17,887 nt of DNA from Anaerolineaceae bacterium UBA6105. Lineage in GTDB: Bacteria > Chloroflexota > Anaerolineae > Anaerolineales > Anaerolineaceae. Each line of letters starts with the position of its first letter. The first letter of the stretch is position 1. The DNA lies in NCBI GenBank assembly GCA_002423495.1, contig DIWN01000075.1, positions 1 through 17,887 of the forward strand, in the 5' to 3' direction. Positions 1 through 6,782 of this stretch are shown here, in pieces. The position numbers and the translations under genes are program-made. Under the pieces are notes generated by a model. That model was not told the origin of the DNA. It ran no database searches and saw nothing but the letters and a program-made list of their open reading frames with translations.

Positions 1-773
1 TTGAAGTGCAGAAAACCTGCTTCGGCGAGGAGCTTCAGATCGGCATAATTGGCACCGGTTTCGGCATAGATCCACGAGAAATCGATTGGGAAAGCTTCCT
101 CTGCGAGCAAGCCCAGCACTTTTTTTCGCCGCTGTTGGGTTGTATCGTATTTTCCGAGCTGATCAGGGGTGAGGGCTTGAATAACAGCGGGTGGTAAGGA
201 GAGGGCTGCGGTGCGCAGCGTTTTCGGGGCTATGCCTGGCGGCGGCAGAACGTTGCCCGTCCGCACGAGCCCTGCTGCGCGCAAGCCCTCGAGGCTGCCG
301 CGCCACTCTATCTTGCCGAAAGCCCGGTCCAGTTGCCTGCCGCGCAAGGGTCCACGGTCTTTCAGCAATTTCAAGAGACGTTTTTGCACAGGCTTAAAGG
401 AGTTTTCGTCGTATCCATCCTGCGCCGTCAAGGTAACGACAACATCAGCCCGGCGTGAGAAGCCAACCGGGATCATCAGGTTGATGCAGGCTCCCAGCGG
501 CGCGTACCACGCTCTCGCCATCCACTTTGCCAGGCTCAATTGCGTTTCGGTCAACACGGTATCTTCGGATAAGACTGCCTGGATCGGCAGCAGCCCCTCA
601 ACATCGCTATCATCCAGCAAGCTCAGCACCACACCTTGCACAACCTGCTTGCCAAAAGGCACTGCCACCAGGCCGCCAGGTTGAAGCGCATCGCCGATCT
701 CTTCCGGGACCAGGTAGTGGTAACTTTTGTCAATCTGGGCTAAATTGATGCTTACATCAGCAAAAGGTTTCAA
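1..773 (-). CDS. priA: Primosomal protein N' (PriA), N-terminal part, truncated by the window edge
   Basis: About 257 codons are open from a TTG start to the window edge; the C-terminal part lies outside. PriA is the replication-restart helicase that recognises stalled forks and loads the primosome. The visible part matches the N-terminal 3'-DNA-binding domain (residues about 5-105, with the segment DALQPGGLVAVPFGKQVVQG, followed by KWMARAWYAPLG) and then a winged-helix region (about 130-255, containing KRLLKLLKDRGPLRGRQLD). The helicase Walker motifs and zinc-binding cysteines would come later and cannot be checked. An in-frame TGA lies just upstream, so this TTG (protein start MKPFADVSIN) is the only reasonable start; its ribosome site is weak (GGCAGG). 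It begins 13 bases after the upstream lipoprotein stop, so it is probably the last gene of the MEMO-lipoprotein-priA transcript. The call rests on remembered family sequence. Confidence 0.85.
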   Translation of the reverse strand, partial: MKPFADVSINLAQIDKSYHYLVPEEIGDALQPGGLVAVPFGKQVVQGVVLSLLDDSDVEGLLPIQAVLSEDTVLTETQLSLAKWMARAWYAPLGACINLMIPVGFSRRADVVVTLTAQDGYDENSFKPVQKRLLKLLKDRGPLRGRQLDRAFGKIEWRGSLEGLRAAGLVRTGNVLPPPGIAPKTLRTAALSLPPAVIQALTPDQLGKYDTTQQRRKKVLGLLAEEAFPIDFSWIYAETGANYADLKLLAEAGFLHF

Positions 774-786
774 GCGAGACCTGCCA

Positions 787-1770
787 TCAGGGGGTGATGA
801 TCACCAGAAAATCAGCGGCAAAATACATCTGGTTGTACTGATTATTGGGGATATCCGTGTTGTTGGTCAGATAATCCATCCAGACGTTTGCCTGGGTGCT
901 CTGACCGATCATCTGATCAAACTCATTGAAGTTGAAGAAGGGTTTGAAACGGGCTGCGGAAGCGCTTACCCGGTCCATGTCAATGTAAATTTGGGTCCAG
1001 CCATCGGGATCCAGGATGATGGGATGGTCTGCCAGTACGATCACCTGGTCGGGCAGGTTGCGCAGTGTCGTCTCGAAGTCAGGCAGACGCACGGTCTCAA
1101 AGAGCGGCGCGCGTTGGTCCAGCGGCAGGCTCCAGTCCTGGTGCAATTTCCAGGGCTCAAACGGCTCGTCGGATTCTTGTCTTCGCAGGCTGATGTAGGA
1201 GGAACCATCCGCCGGCATACCGGCGATTGGTATATTCTGTCCGTAAAGTCCGGTCAGCACCAGTTTGACTTCCAGGTTGCTTTGGTCAAAGACGTGCCTG
1301 ACCCGCAGATAGTAAACTGTCACATCCTCGCCAAGGATCTTGACGGTTTCGCTGTGAATGCCACGATCCATGAGCTGAAAGCTAGCCATGGCGCTGAGAT
1401 TGCGCAGACTGCCGTCTTCCCGGTTGTCGCGCCGGGTGATGTAGTGATAGCCATAGTCCACTATTTGCTGCCCACCGGCAGTCAGGGGGAACAAGGCTGC
1501 CAGGCGGGTGGGGATGGGCGTGGGCGTGGCAGTGTTCGTGGCGGTTGGGACAAGCGTTGAGGTTGCGGTCGCAGTGGCAGTGGGGGTCATCGTTACCGTG
1601 GGCAACTGGGTTGGCGTTTGTGAAGGCGTGGGCGTAATACTGGCAGTTGGCAGAGTGGTAGGCAGCGCGGTTGGTCGTCCCTGGAGGGGCTTCTGGCATG
1701 CGCCCAGGTTGAGCGCAACCAGGATGAGAACCAATAAGCCTGCCAGGATCTTAAGATGACGTTTAAGCAT
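787..1770 (-). CDS. Predicted lipoprotein with Thr/Pro-rich linker, unknown function
   Basis: The 327-residue protein begins with a lipoprotein signal peptide: basic MLKRHLK, a hydrophobic stretch, and lipobox LNLGAC with the lipidated Cys at residue 25. A low-complexity linker of Thr, Pro, Ala and Ser follows (about 33-89). The remaining 240 residues form a globular, extracytoplasmic domain that I do not recognise. It is rich in beta-type segments and ends near a hydrophobic FLVIITP. The start overlaps the stop of the MEMO-family gene by 8 bases (ATGCTTAA), so translation is probably coupled, with an AAAGG element 9 bases upstream. priA starts 13 bases after its stop. Thr/Pro linkers of this kind are common in Chloroflexota surface lipoproteins, where they presumably hold a domain away from the membrane. 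No catalytic motif is evident. Confidence 0.8.
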   Translation of the reverse strand: MLKRHLKILAGLLVLILVALNLGACQKPLQGRPTALPTTLPTASITPTPSQTPTQLPTVTMTPTATATATSTLVPTATNTATPTPIPTRLAALFPLTAGGQQIVDYGYHYITRRDNREDGSLRNLSAMASFQLMDRGIHSETVKILGEDVTVYYLRVRHVFDQSNLEVKLVLTGLYGQNIPIAGMPADGSSYISLRRQESDEPFEPWKLHQDWSLPLDQRAPLFETVRLPDFETTLRNLPDQVIVLADHPIILDPDGWTQIYIDMDRVSASAARFKPFFNFNEFDQMIGQSTQANVWMDYLTNNTDIPNNQYNQMYFAADFLVIITP

Positions 1771-2644
1771 GTTCTGCTGCCTTTCCGGTTGAAATAACAG
1801 CCGAAAGGTAACCCACCACGCTGCTTCGGTCTCCTGTTACAGCGGCGGAAGTGCGGTAGTCGGCGATGGTCACCTGGTCTGCCCCTAAAAGCTTGGAGGT
1901 TTGCAGCACAGTTGCCATGGCGGCAAGCCCACAGGCTTCCATATCACCGTGTTGTTTGTGTTGATAAAAGGCATTCAGGTCAAATTCCTGCACGGCCCGG
2001 GCAAGATTGCCATCCAGGCGGTTGGCGACCCGTTCTGAGTAAAAGTGCGATAAGTCACTGGACGCAACCAACAGGGCATTTTCCTGCTGCGGGAAGCTCT
2101 GGATCAACTTGACCAGGGCGGCTGACAGCAGGCGCACCAATGACGCGGACTGGTCCACCATCATCAATGGGATGAGCCCAAAACCTTCCGGCAGGGTTGT
2201 CTGCAAGAAAGGCAATTCAATCTCGAGGGAGTGTTCCTGGTCTCTCCGAACCGAAGCCAGCTCGGGTCCGCCCTCTTCTTCTAATAGAGAGTTAAGCCTG
2301 CCGAGCGCTTCGCGGTCCACTGGCACAAGCCCGAGCGGGGTCGCGTAGGCGTCATGAGCTGTGGTCAACAAGGGCTGGCGGTATGGCTGGTGGGAGGGAG
2401 AGAGGACGATCACGCGCGTAAATTGCCTGCCTTGAAGCGCTTTGAAGGCATGCGCGGCAGTCAGACCGGAATAGATATAACCGGCATGGGGCACGATTAG
2501 TCCCACAGGCTGCCCCGTAAACCCGGGCAGCATAGCTTCTTCCAGAAAGCCTTCGATCATCCGGCGCAATACCTCCGGCTTACCGGGGTACCAGCTTCCA
2601 GCGATGGGCGAAGGGCGTGGGTCAGTTAGCTCTGCGGGGTCCAT
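1763..2644 (-). CDS. amrB: MEMO1-family protein (AmmeMemoRadiSam system protein B-like)
   Basis: The 293-residue protein matches the MEMO family over its whole length. The family adopts a fold like non-haem-iron class III extradiol dioxygenases. Residues corresponding to the family's conserved pocket are visible: His53 in VPHAGY, His85 in LSPSH, His138 in DQEHSLEIELPF, Asp197 and His200 in SSDLSHF, and Cys238 in EACG. Bacterial members are often encoded with an AMMECR1-domain protein and a radical SAM enzyme; neither partner is in this window, so the exact role stays open. Human MEMO1 binds iron or copper, but carrying that over to this protein is inference. The gene starts a three-gene run with the lipoprotein and priA. 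There is no convincing Shine-Dalgarno sequence; instead TACAAT lies 6 bases before the ATG, which suggests a leaderless message. Confidence 0.85.
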   Translation of the reverse strand: MDPAELTDPRPSPIAGSWYPGKPEVLRRMIEGFLEEAMLPGFTGQPVGLIVPHAGYIYSGLTAAHAFKALQGRQFTRVIVLSPSHQPYRQPLLTTAHDAYATPLGLVPVDREALGRLNSLLEEEGGPELASVRRDQEHSLEIELPFLQTTLPEGFGLIPLMMVDQSASLVRLLSAALVKLIQSFPQQENALLVASSDLSHFYSERVANRLDGNLARAVQEFDLNAFYQHKQHGDMEACGLAAMATVLQTSKLLGADQVTIADYRTSAAVTGDRSSVVGYLSAVISTGKAAEHA

Positions 2645-2650
2645 GCCTTA

Positions 2651-2656
2651 ATTGTA
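2651..2656 (-). promoter_or_regulatory. -10-like TACAAT just before the MEMO gene start
   Basis: On the minus strand TACAAT ends 6 bases before the ATG, which would place the first transcribed base at or next to the start codon. No good -35 hexamer is seen at 16-18 bases. The nearest purine-rich string (AAGG) is too close to the ATG to serve as a ribosome site. Confidence 0.45.
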
Positions 2657-2692
2657 GCACGCTCAGGATGAGTGGAGCAGTGCATAATGAAC

Positions 2693-2722
2693 AAAAACCC
2701 CACCTTTTAAAGTGGGGTTTTT
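2693..2722. terminator. Strong bidirectional intrinsic terminator after marR
   Basis: An 11-base-pair stem (AAAAACCCCAC paired with GTGGGGTTTTT) encloses an 8-base loop, with T runs on both strands. It lies 56 bases past the marR stop and just ahead of the MEMO gene promoter region, so it separates the two minus-strand units. Confidence 0.9.
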
Positions 2723-2778
2723 TGTCTACTACAGGAGTTCAGAGTGTTTCCACCTCTGGATTACCGTGAAAAGGCCGT

Positions 2779-3240
2779 TTATTCCTTTGCGGCAAGTTGT
2801 TCCAAGCGGGTCCGGTTGAAATATTGATTGTAATCCGTCCACAACCTGACCATTTCGTCCAATTCTTCTTCGGTATGGTCTTGCAAAAAGTTTGTAAACG
2901 AACCTTTGATTCTGTCAACAATCTCCTGGGTGACTTTTTGACCTTTTTTGGTCAGGGAAATGGACCATTCGCGGCGGTCTTCCACGTTGCGCTCACGCTT
3001 CAACAGGGAGTCCTGTTCCAGGGATTGGCAGACGCGGCTGAGATTGCCCGGGTTCATTCCCAATATCTCTGCCAGGTCGCTCAATCTGACCTTCTCCTGG
3101 ATGAAGATTTGAAGCAGGGCGCGTCCTTGCAGGCGTGAGAGTTTGTTTTGGGAACTAAACTCCGTCATCATGAATTCAGTATTGACCGACGCATCCCGTA
3201 ACAGGTCCCAGATGCGAAGGCTAAGATCTTTTTCTTCCAT
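2779..3240 (-). CDS. MarR-family transcriptional regulator
   Basis: The 153-residue protein has the MarR architecture: N-terminal dimerisation helix, winged helix-turn-helix with recognition helix near residues 63-80 (NPGNLSRVCQSLEQDSLL), a wing carrying the conserved Asp-Arg-Arg (VEDRREW, 87-92), and a long C-terminal dimer helix. MarR proteins usually repress their own promoter and nearby genes and release DNA on binding a ligand. I chose the ATG at 3240 because GAGGAG lies 4 bases upstream; an in-frame ATG at 3255 has no ribosome site and would contain that Shine-Dalgarno inside the coding region. A good promoter and two inverted repeats lie upstream, which fits autorepression. The gene appears monocistronic between that promoter and the terminator. 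Its regulon and inducer cannot be inferred. The adjacent minus-strand lipoprotein could reach it by read-through. Confidence 0.9.
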   Translation of the reverse strand: MEEKDLSLRIWDLLRDASVNTEFMMTEFSSQNKLSRLQGRALLQIFIQEKVRLSDLAEILGMNPGNLSRVCQSLEQDSLLKRERNVEDRREWSISLTKKGQKVTQEIVDRIKGSFTNFLQDHTEEELDEMVRLWTDYNQYFNRTRLEQLAAKE

Positions 3241-3244
3241 ATTT

Positions 3245-3250
3245 CTCCTC
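3245..3250 (-). promoter_or_regulatory. Shine-Dalgarno deciding the marR start
   Basis: GAGGAG lies 4 bases upstream of the ATG at 3240 on the minus strand. It favours this start over the upstream in-frame ATG at 3255. Confidence 0.8.
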
Positions 3251-3274
3251 GTCATTGTTGATTACTCTTATTTT

Positions 3275-3314
3275 ATTTCACAATTATAATAAAAACATAA
3301 ATGTTTTGTGAAAT
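3275..3314. promoter_or_regulatory. Candidate MarR operator: two inverted repeats over the marR promoter
   Basis: ATTTCACAA (3275-3283) and its exact reverse complement TTGTGAAAT (3306-3314) are centred 31 bases apart, about three helical turns. The right copy contains the -35 hexamer; the left lies across the expected transcription start. A second palindrome between them, AAAACAT-AA-ATGTTTT (3292-3307), fills the promoter spacer. This is the expected layout for a self-regulating MarR protein, but binding is inferred. Confidence 0.55.
3283..3312 (-). promoter_or_regulatory. Probable marR promoter
   Basis: On the minus strand TTCACA (3312-3307, five of six to the consensus) is separated by 18 bases from a perfect TATAAT (3288-3283). 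Transcription would start near 3276 and give a leader of about 36 bases containing the Shine-Dalgarno. Confidence 0.65.
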
Positions 3315-3334
3315 CAGTAAATACTTTGGGAAAA

Positions 3335-4183
3335 TCAGGGGAGTGAATTTAGCTTGGCTCGGATCAAAAGGAAGCCAGCGGTACCGGTCATGCCGAGTTC
3401 TTTTCGCAGTTGGTCGTTGGTCAACTCTGAAAACAGCCCCACTCCTGCGCGCCGTGGGTCGTAGAGCAATTCTTCCTGGATTACAAAACCTTCCCCCTTG
3501 TTGAGGTTGGTCACGCTGTAAGCCCTGCCGCGTTCGTCCACCCTTGTTACCACCAGCATATGATCGAAACCATCATATTTGGAAATCCCTTTCCGAACAA
3601 ACAAGTAGAGCCAGTCTCCTGGTTGGAGCGGATTTTTTGCCCAATCATAACTACCGATACTTTCATTGACGAGGGTATAGTCGTATTCTGAGCGCGGAAA
3701 GAAGTACTTATCCAAGATGTCAAGACCGTGGCACTCCGGGATGTCTTCACGGGGGCAAAGCAGCCACATCTCGTGAGGATTGGCGTCTTCAGGTAAATAG
3801 CCGCCATCCCGCAAAATCGCGACTGTCAGAGGACCACAGGCATTATCAGCCGATTCATGCGGTCCGAAGGCAAAATTGATTTCACGCGCGACCAGATCGG
3901 CTTCCTCGGCTGTATCTGCCAGGTAGTGGAGACTTGCTTCGTAAAGCCCGGCTTCACGCTGCTGCTGGAGGGTGAGTGTCGCGGTTGGGGGAATGGGAGT
4001 CGCGCTGGGGACTGGCGTGTCTGTGCTGGTAGGGACAGGGGTTGCAGTTGCTGTTGGCGTGCGGCTGGGAGTTTGTGTTGCTGGTTGCAGCGAGACGGTT
4101 GGGCTTGGCGTGTTTGCATTCACAGTGCAGGCGGAAAGCGCCAGCAGAGAGATCAGCAGTAAGAGCAAACTCCGCTTTATCAT
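3335..4183 (-). CDS. Lipoprotein with Thr/Pro linker and cysteine-hydrolase-like domain
   Basis: The 282-residue product has a lipoprotein signal peptide with lipobox LSAC (Cys19), a Thr/Pro/Ser/Ala linker over residues 22-70, and a C-terminal domain of about 200 residues. That domain contains DNACGPLTVAIL (Cys116), GFDHMLVVTRV (His208) and YSVTNLN (Asn226). An early Cys in an N-A-C-G-P context, then a late His in a beta strand and a downstream Asn or Asp, is the order found in papain-like and C39-like peptidases and related amidases. I infer a surface-anchored cysteine hydrolase; the exact family is not established. The start overlaps the M23 peptidase stop as ATGA, implying translational coupling and a related envelope role such as peptidoglycan or peptide cleavage. 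No clear terminator follows before the marR promoter. Confidence 0.75.
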   Translation of the reverse strand: MIKRSLLLLLISLLALSACTVNANTPSPTVSLQPATQTPSRTPTATATPVPTSTDTPVPSATPIPPTATLTLQQQREAGLYEASLHYLADTAEEADLVAREINFAFGPHESADNACGPLTVAILRDGGYLPEDANPHEMWLLCPREDIPECHGLDILDKYFFPRSEYDYTLVNESIGSYDWAKNPLQPGDWLYLFVRKGISKYDGFDHMLVVTRVDERGRAYSVTNLNKGEGFVIQEELLYDPRRAGVGLFSELTNDQLRKELGMTGTAGFLLIRAKLNSLP

Positions 4184-5385
4184 TGCAGAAAATCCCAGGG
4201 GTTCACGCGTCCATATTCATCGCTGCGCAGCTCAAAATGCAGATGCACACCATCAGCCTCGCCAGTGTCGCCCATGCTGCCCAGCTTGTCTCCGGCATAA
4301 ACTTCCTGCCCGCAAATCACATCCACCTCAGCCAGGTGGGCGTAAAGCGATTGCCATCCAAAGCCGTGATCGACAGCCACCATATTCCCATAGCCCCAAT
4401 CATTCCAGCCGGCATACACCACGACACCGTTATCTACCGCCCATACGGGATCGCCCATTTCACCGCCAATGTCAATACCAAAATGATTCGCCGAGGGGGA
4501 GTAGTCGTAGCCAGACAGGGTACGGCTCTCCACCGGCCAGCGGAAGTTTAGAGTTCCAACCACACCATCGTAGCTTTCCGTGCAAGCTCCGGGTCCCACG
4601 TTGACCGCCGTTGCCGGTTCCTCGCGCGTGATACGGGGAGTACGCCAGTCGGTAAATTCTCCCTTGCCACCTGGCACCACCAGCATGGTACCCGGGGTAA
4701 TATTTGGGGAAGCATAATCACCCAGAGTGGCAAGCGAGAGGTGATTTCCGGGGTAATTTATGATCTCATCGGGTGTGACCTTGTAAAACTCCGCCACGCC
4801 ATTCAAACCCTCGCCAGCACTCCAGCGGTGCAAGGTTCCATCCACCGGTGAGATCAGTAAAACCTGACCAGGGTAGATGAAGTGTGGATCGTCTCCGAGG
4901 ACGTAGCGGTTGCTCCAGAGGACGGTTTCTGTGCGAAGGTTGAAGCGCTCCGCGATAGAAAAAAGATTATCCCCCGCCTGCACGGTGTAATTGACAATTT
5001 CTGTGCGGGCACGCATCGGCAGCACGGTATCCAGGTTCACATCGCGCCGAATCGCGTCGCTTTGCGCCGCTGGTTCCGCGGCCTGGGCCAAGATCATTTC
5101 TGAACCCGATGGCAATGGCTGCGTCGCAGATACTGCCTTTACATCCGCGGCTCTTTGACCTTCAACGCTGACATAATAGCGGCTCATCACCCACACCACC
5201 AGCGCCATCATTGCAACAGTGGCAAGCAGCGTCAGGCTGCGCATGACGGCGGGTTCAAGCCCCAAATTCCGTATTCGCTCCCAAAGCCCTTGCTTCGCGT
5301 TTGGGTCGGTTTTCATTTTTTTGTCAGGCGCATTTTCAGCTGGTGGATTAGATCCTGCCAGCGTGGGATCGTTTTTTTGCTCCAT
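4180..5385 (-). CDS. Membrane-anchored LysM-M23 metallopeptidase
   Basis: The 401-residue protein has a charged cytoplasmic N terminus and one membrane segment (about 50-71). Two LysM-type regions follow: a clear one at 133-180 (YTVQAGDNLFSIAERF) and a more divergent one at about 186-240. The C-terminal M23 (LytM/lysostaphin-type) domain spans about 285-401. The zinc-site pattern is complete: His301 and Asp305 in HFGID, His350 in YAH, and His381/His383 in HLHFEL, so it should be an active endopeptidase that cuts peptidoglycan cross-links outside the membrane. LysM binds the glycan strands. It is translationally coupled to the Cys-hydrolase-like lipoprotein by an ATGA overlap. There is no good Shine-Dalgarno; TATCAT lies 6 bases before the ATG, suggesting a leaderless message. 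Confidence 0.9.
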   Translation of the reverse strand: MEQKNDPTLAGSNPPAENAPDKKMKTDPNAKQGLWERIRNLGLEPAVMRSLTLLATVAMMALVVWVMSRYYVSVEGQRAADVKAVSATQPLPSGSEMILAQAAEPAAQSDAIRRDVNLDTVLPMRARTEIVNYTVQAGDNLFSIAERFNLRTETVLWSNRYVLGDDPHFIYPGQVLLISPVDGTLHRWSAGEGLNGVAEFYKVTPDEIINYPGNHLSLATLGDYASPNITPGTMLVVPGGKGEFTDWRTPRITREEPATAVNVGPGACTESYDGVVGTLNFRWPVESRTLSGYDYSPSANHFGIDIGGEMGDPVWAVDNGVVVYAGWNDWGYGNMVAVDHGFGWQSLYAHLAEVDVICGQEVYAGDKLGSMGDTGEADGVHLHFELRSDEYGRVNPWDFLQ

Positions 5386-5391
5386 GTCACG

Positions 5392-5397
5392 ATGATA
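5392..5397 (-). promoter_or_regulatory. -10-like TATCAT just before the M23 gene start
   Basis: On the minus strand TATCAT lies exactly 6 bases upstream of the ATG at 5385, the same geometry as at the MEMO gene. The -35 region is weak. Confidence 0.4.
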
Positions 5398-5435
5398 TCA
5401 CGAGTCCTTTGTGCCCGTTTGTCTTGATTAAAGCT

Positions 5436-6680
5436 TCATTTAAAGCCGGGTGTTTGCCCATCCTGCAGGCGAGCTGTCAGTCCCGAACGCAGCGCTTCTG
5501 AATCTGCCCAATCGATCACAACGCTGCTTAAACCTTGCCAGGTTGCATAAGCTCGCAGCGTTTTTGCGAGGGCTTTGGTCAAGCGCGCGCTTACACGAAC
5601 GCCTGGCTCCAAAAAAAGATTGATTACCTGAAGGCGTCCCTCTTTGCGCCAGGCTTTGGCGTCCAGCCTGCCGATGAGCCGCCCCTGGTGCAAAATTGGC
5701 AGGACAAAGTAGCCAAATTTACGCTTGGGGGCGGGAGTGTAACATTCAATTGAGTAATCGAAATCAAACAATTCTCTTGCGCGAGCGCGATCGCTCATCA
5801 GTGGGTCGAAAGGCGAAAGGATGCTTGTGTGGGTTGCCGACAGTTGACCTGCCAGAGCCGCTTCAATGAGGGGCTCATTTTCTGAATGGACAAAGAATGG
5901 ACCGCCTTTGACTCCTTCGATCCTGGCGGAATGGATAGTACCTTCTGCCAGGAGCTGCTCGATCGCAGCCGCAGTCTCAGTCTTTTTCAGATAGAAATAA
6001 TTGGATGCCCAAGTGGTGCTGGCAATGCCGAGTGCCTTGATGGCCTTACGCGTCAGCTCCAGAACTGCCGTGGGATAAGCGGGCGCTTGCGTGTCATCCC
6101 AGTCGGGTAAGACGCGTTCGCGCAGGTCGTACACCCGCTGAAAGTTCTCACGTCGGGCAATCATGAGATCCCCGCGATAATAGAGATGTTCAAGCGCGAC
6201 CTTCTCCACCTTCCAGTCCCACCATGTTCCGCGCGATTGATTGCTTTTAAAATCCGAGGAACGTACGGCGCCGTTCTCATGGATGTGATTCAGGATCTCA
6301 TCCAGTGTGGCAGCATTTTTATTGCCCCAGTCCCGGATATTATTCCAGCCGATGAACTTTTCGAGCATGAGAGCACGGAACAGAGGGTAATCCTCGATTG
6401 GCAGCAGGCAGACTGCGTGGGCGAAGTATTCAAAAAGCTGACCTTCAGCATGCAGCTGCTCGAGCCAGTTCGTTTGATAACTGCCCAGGCGTGACCAGAG
6501 GATGTGTTGATGGGCGCGGGCTACCACACTGATCGTGTCGATCTGCAGATTGTGGATCTGGCGGATGGCAGTTAAAAGATCTGCCTTCCCAACTTTGCGG
6601 TGGGGAGAGGTGAGCAAACCAAGACTTGCCAGCATCACCTGCTGAGCTTGCTGCTTACTGAGAATGATCTCTTGATTCAC
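5436..6680 (-). CDS. ycaQ: Winged-helix DNA glycosylase of the AlkX/YcaQ type (HTH_42)
   Basis: The 414-residue protein aligns by eye with the HTH_42 (COG3214) family, close to the usual length of about 400. Family members AlkZ (Streptomyces) and AlkX/YcaQ (E. coli) are DNA glycosylases that excise alkylated bases and unhook interstrand crosslinks. Near residues 44-50 the sequence reads NLQIDTI. The Gln-x-Asp motif (Gln46, Asp48) is the form reported for the YcaQ subfamily, while AlkZ proteins have Gln-x-Gln. Other expected segments are LFEYFAHAVCLLP (82-94) and SILSPFDPLMSDR. The start is GTG with no clear Shine-Dalgarno, and TAAAAT lies 7 bases upstream. It is 50 bases upstream of the M23 gene on the same strand and could be cotranscribed with it. 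Subfamily assignment rests on one motif. Confidence 0.85.
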   Translation of the reverse strand: MNQEIILSKQQAQQVMLASLGLLTSPHRKVGKADLLTAIRQIHNLQIDTISVVARAHQHILWSRLGSYQTNWLEQLHAEGQLFEYFAHAVCLLPIEDYPLFRALMLEKFIGWNNIRDWGNKNAATLDEILNHIHENGAVRSSDFKSNQSRGTWWDWKVEKVALEHLYYRGDLMIARRENFQRVYDLRERVLPDWDDTQAPAYPTAVLELTRKAIKALGIASTTWASNYFYLKKTETAAAIEQLLAEGTIHSARIEGVKGGPFFVHSENEPLIEAALAGQLSATHTSILSPFDPLMSDRARARELFDFDYSIECYTPAPKRKFGYFVLPILHQGRLIGRLDAKAWRKEGRLQVINLFLEPGVRVSARLTKALAKTLRAYATWQGLSSVVIDWADSEALRSGLTARLQDGQTPGFK

Positions 6681-6687
6681 GATTTTG

Positions 6688-6693
6688 ATTTTA
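6688..6693 (-). promoter_or_regulatory. -10-like TAAAAT before the GTG start of the glycosylase
   Basis: On the minus strand TAAAAT ends 7 bases before the GTG, again consistent with transcription starting at the start codon. A terminator-like hairpin occupies the place where a -35 would lie. Confidence 0.35.
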
Positions 6694-6706
6694 TCTCAAG
6701 ATGAAA

Positions 6707-6731
6707 GCCGGGTTGTGTTTCTCAACCCGGC
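6707..6731. terminator. Terminator-like hairpin after the FMN reductase gene
   Basis: A 9-base-pair GC-rich stem (GCCGGGTTG with CAACCCGGC) closes a 7-base loop, with short interrupted T runs on both sides. It probably terminates the minus-strand FMN reductase transcript. A diverged copy of the same hairpin (about 18 of 23 bases) starts at 6744. Confidence 0.6.
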
Positions 6732-6782
6732 CTTTATGTAATACCGGATTGTATTTTCCAACCCAGTAGTTAAGCATCTTAA

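Noticed and set aside
211..684. Plus-strand open frame opposite priA
   Set aside because: The minus strand encodes a recognisable PriA N terminus throughout; the plus frame has no family resemblance and no ribosome site.
727..1560. Long plus-strand open frame of 277 codons
   Set aside because: It is antisense to the Thr/Pro-linker lipoprotein, which has a clear signal peptide and coupled start. The plus product ends in low-complexity sequence mirrored from the linker.
3292..3307. AT-rich hairpin followed by T residues as a terminator for the 3335-4183 gene
   Set aside because: The stem has almost no GC and only a 2-base loop, and it lies inside the marR promoter; an operator is more likely.
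3972..4604. Plus-strand frame rich in Gly and Val repeats
   Set aside because: The repeats are the complement of the Thr/Pro linker codons of the lipoprotein on the minus strand.
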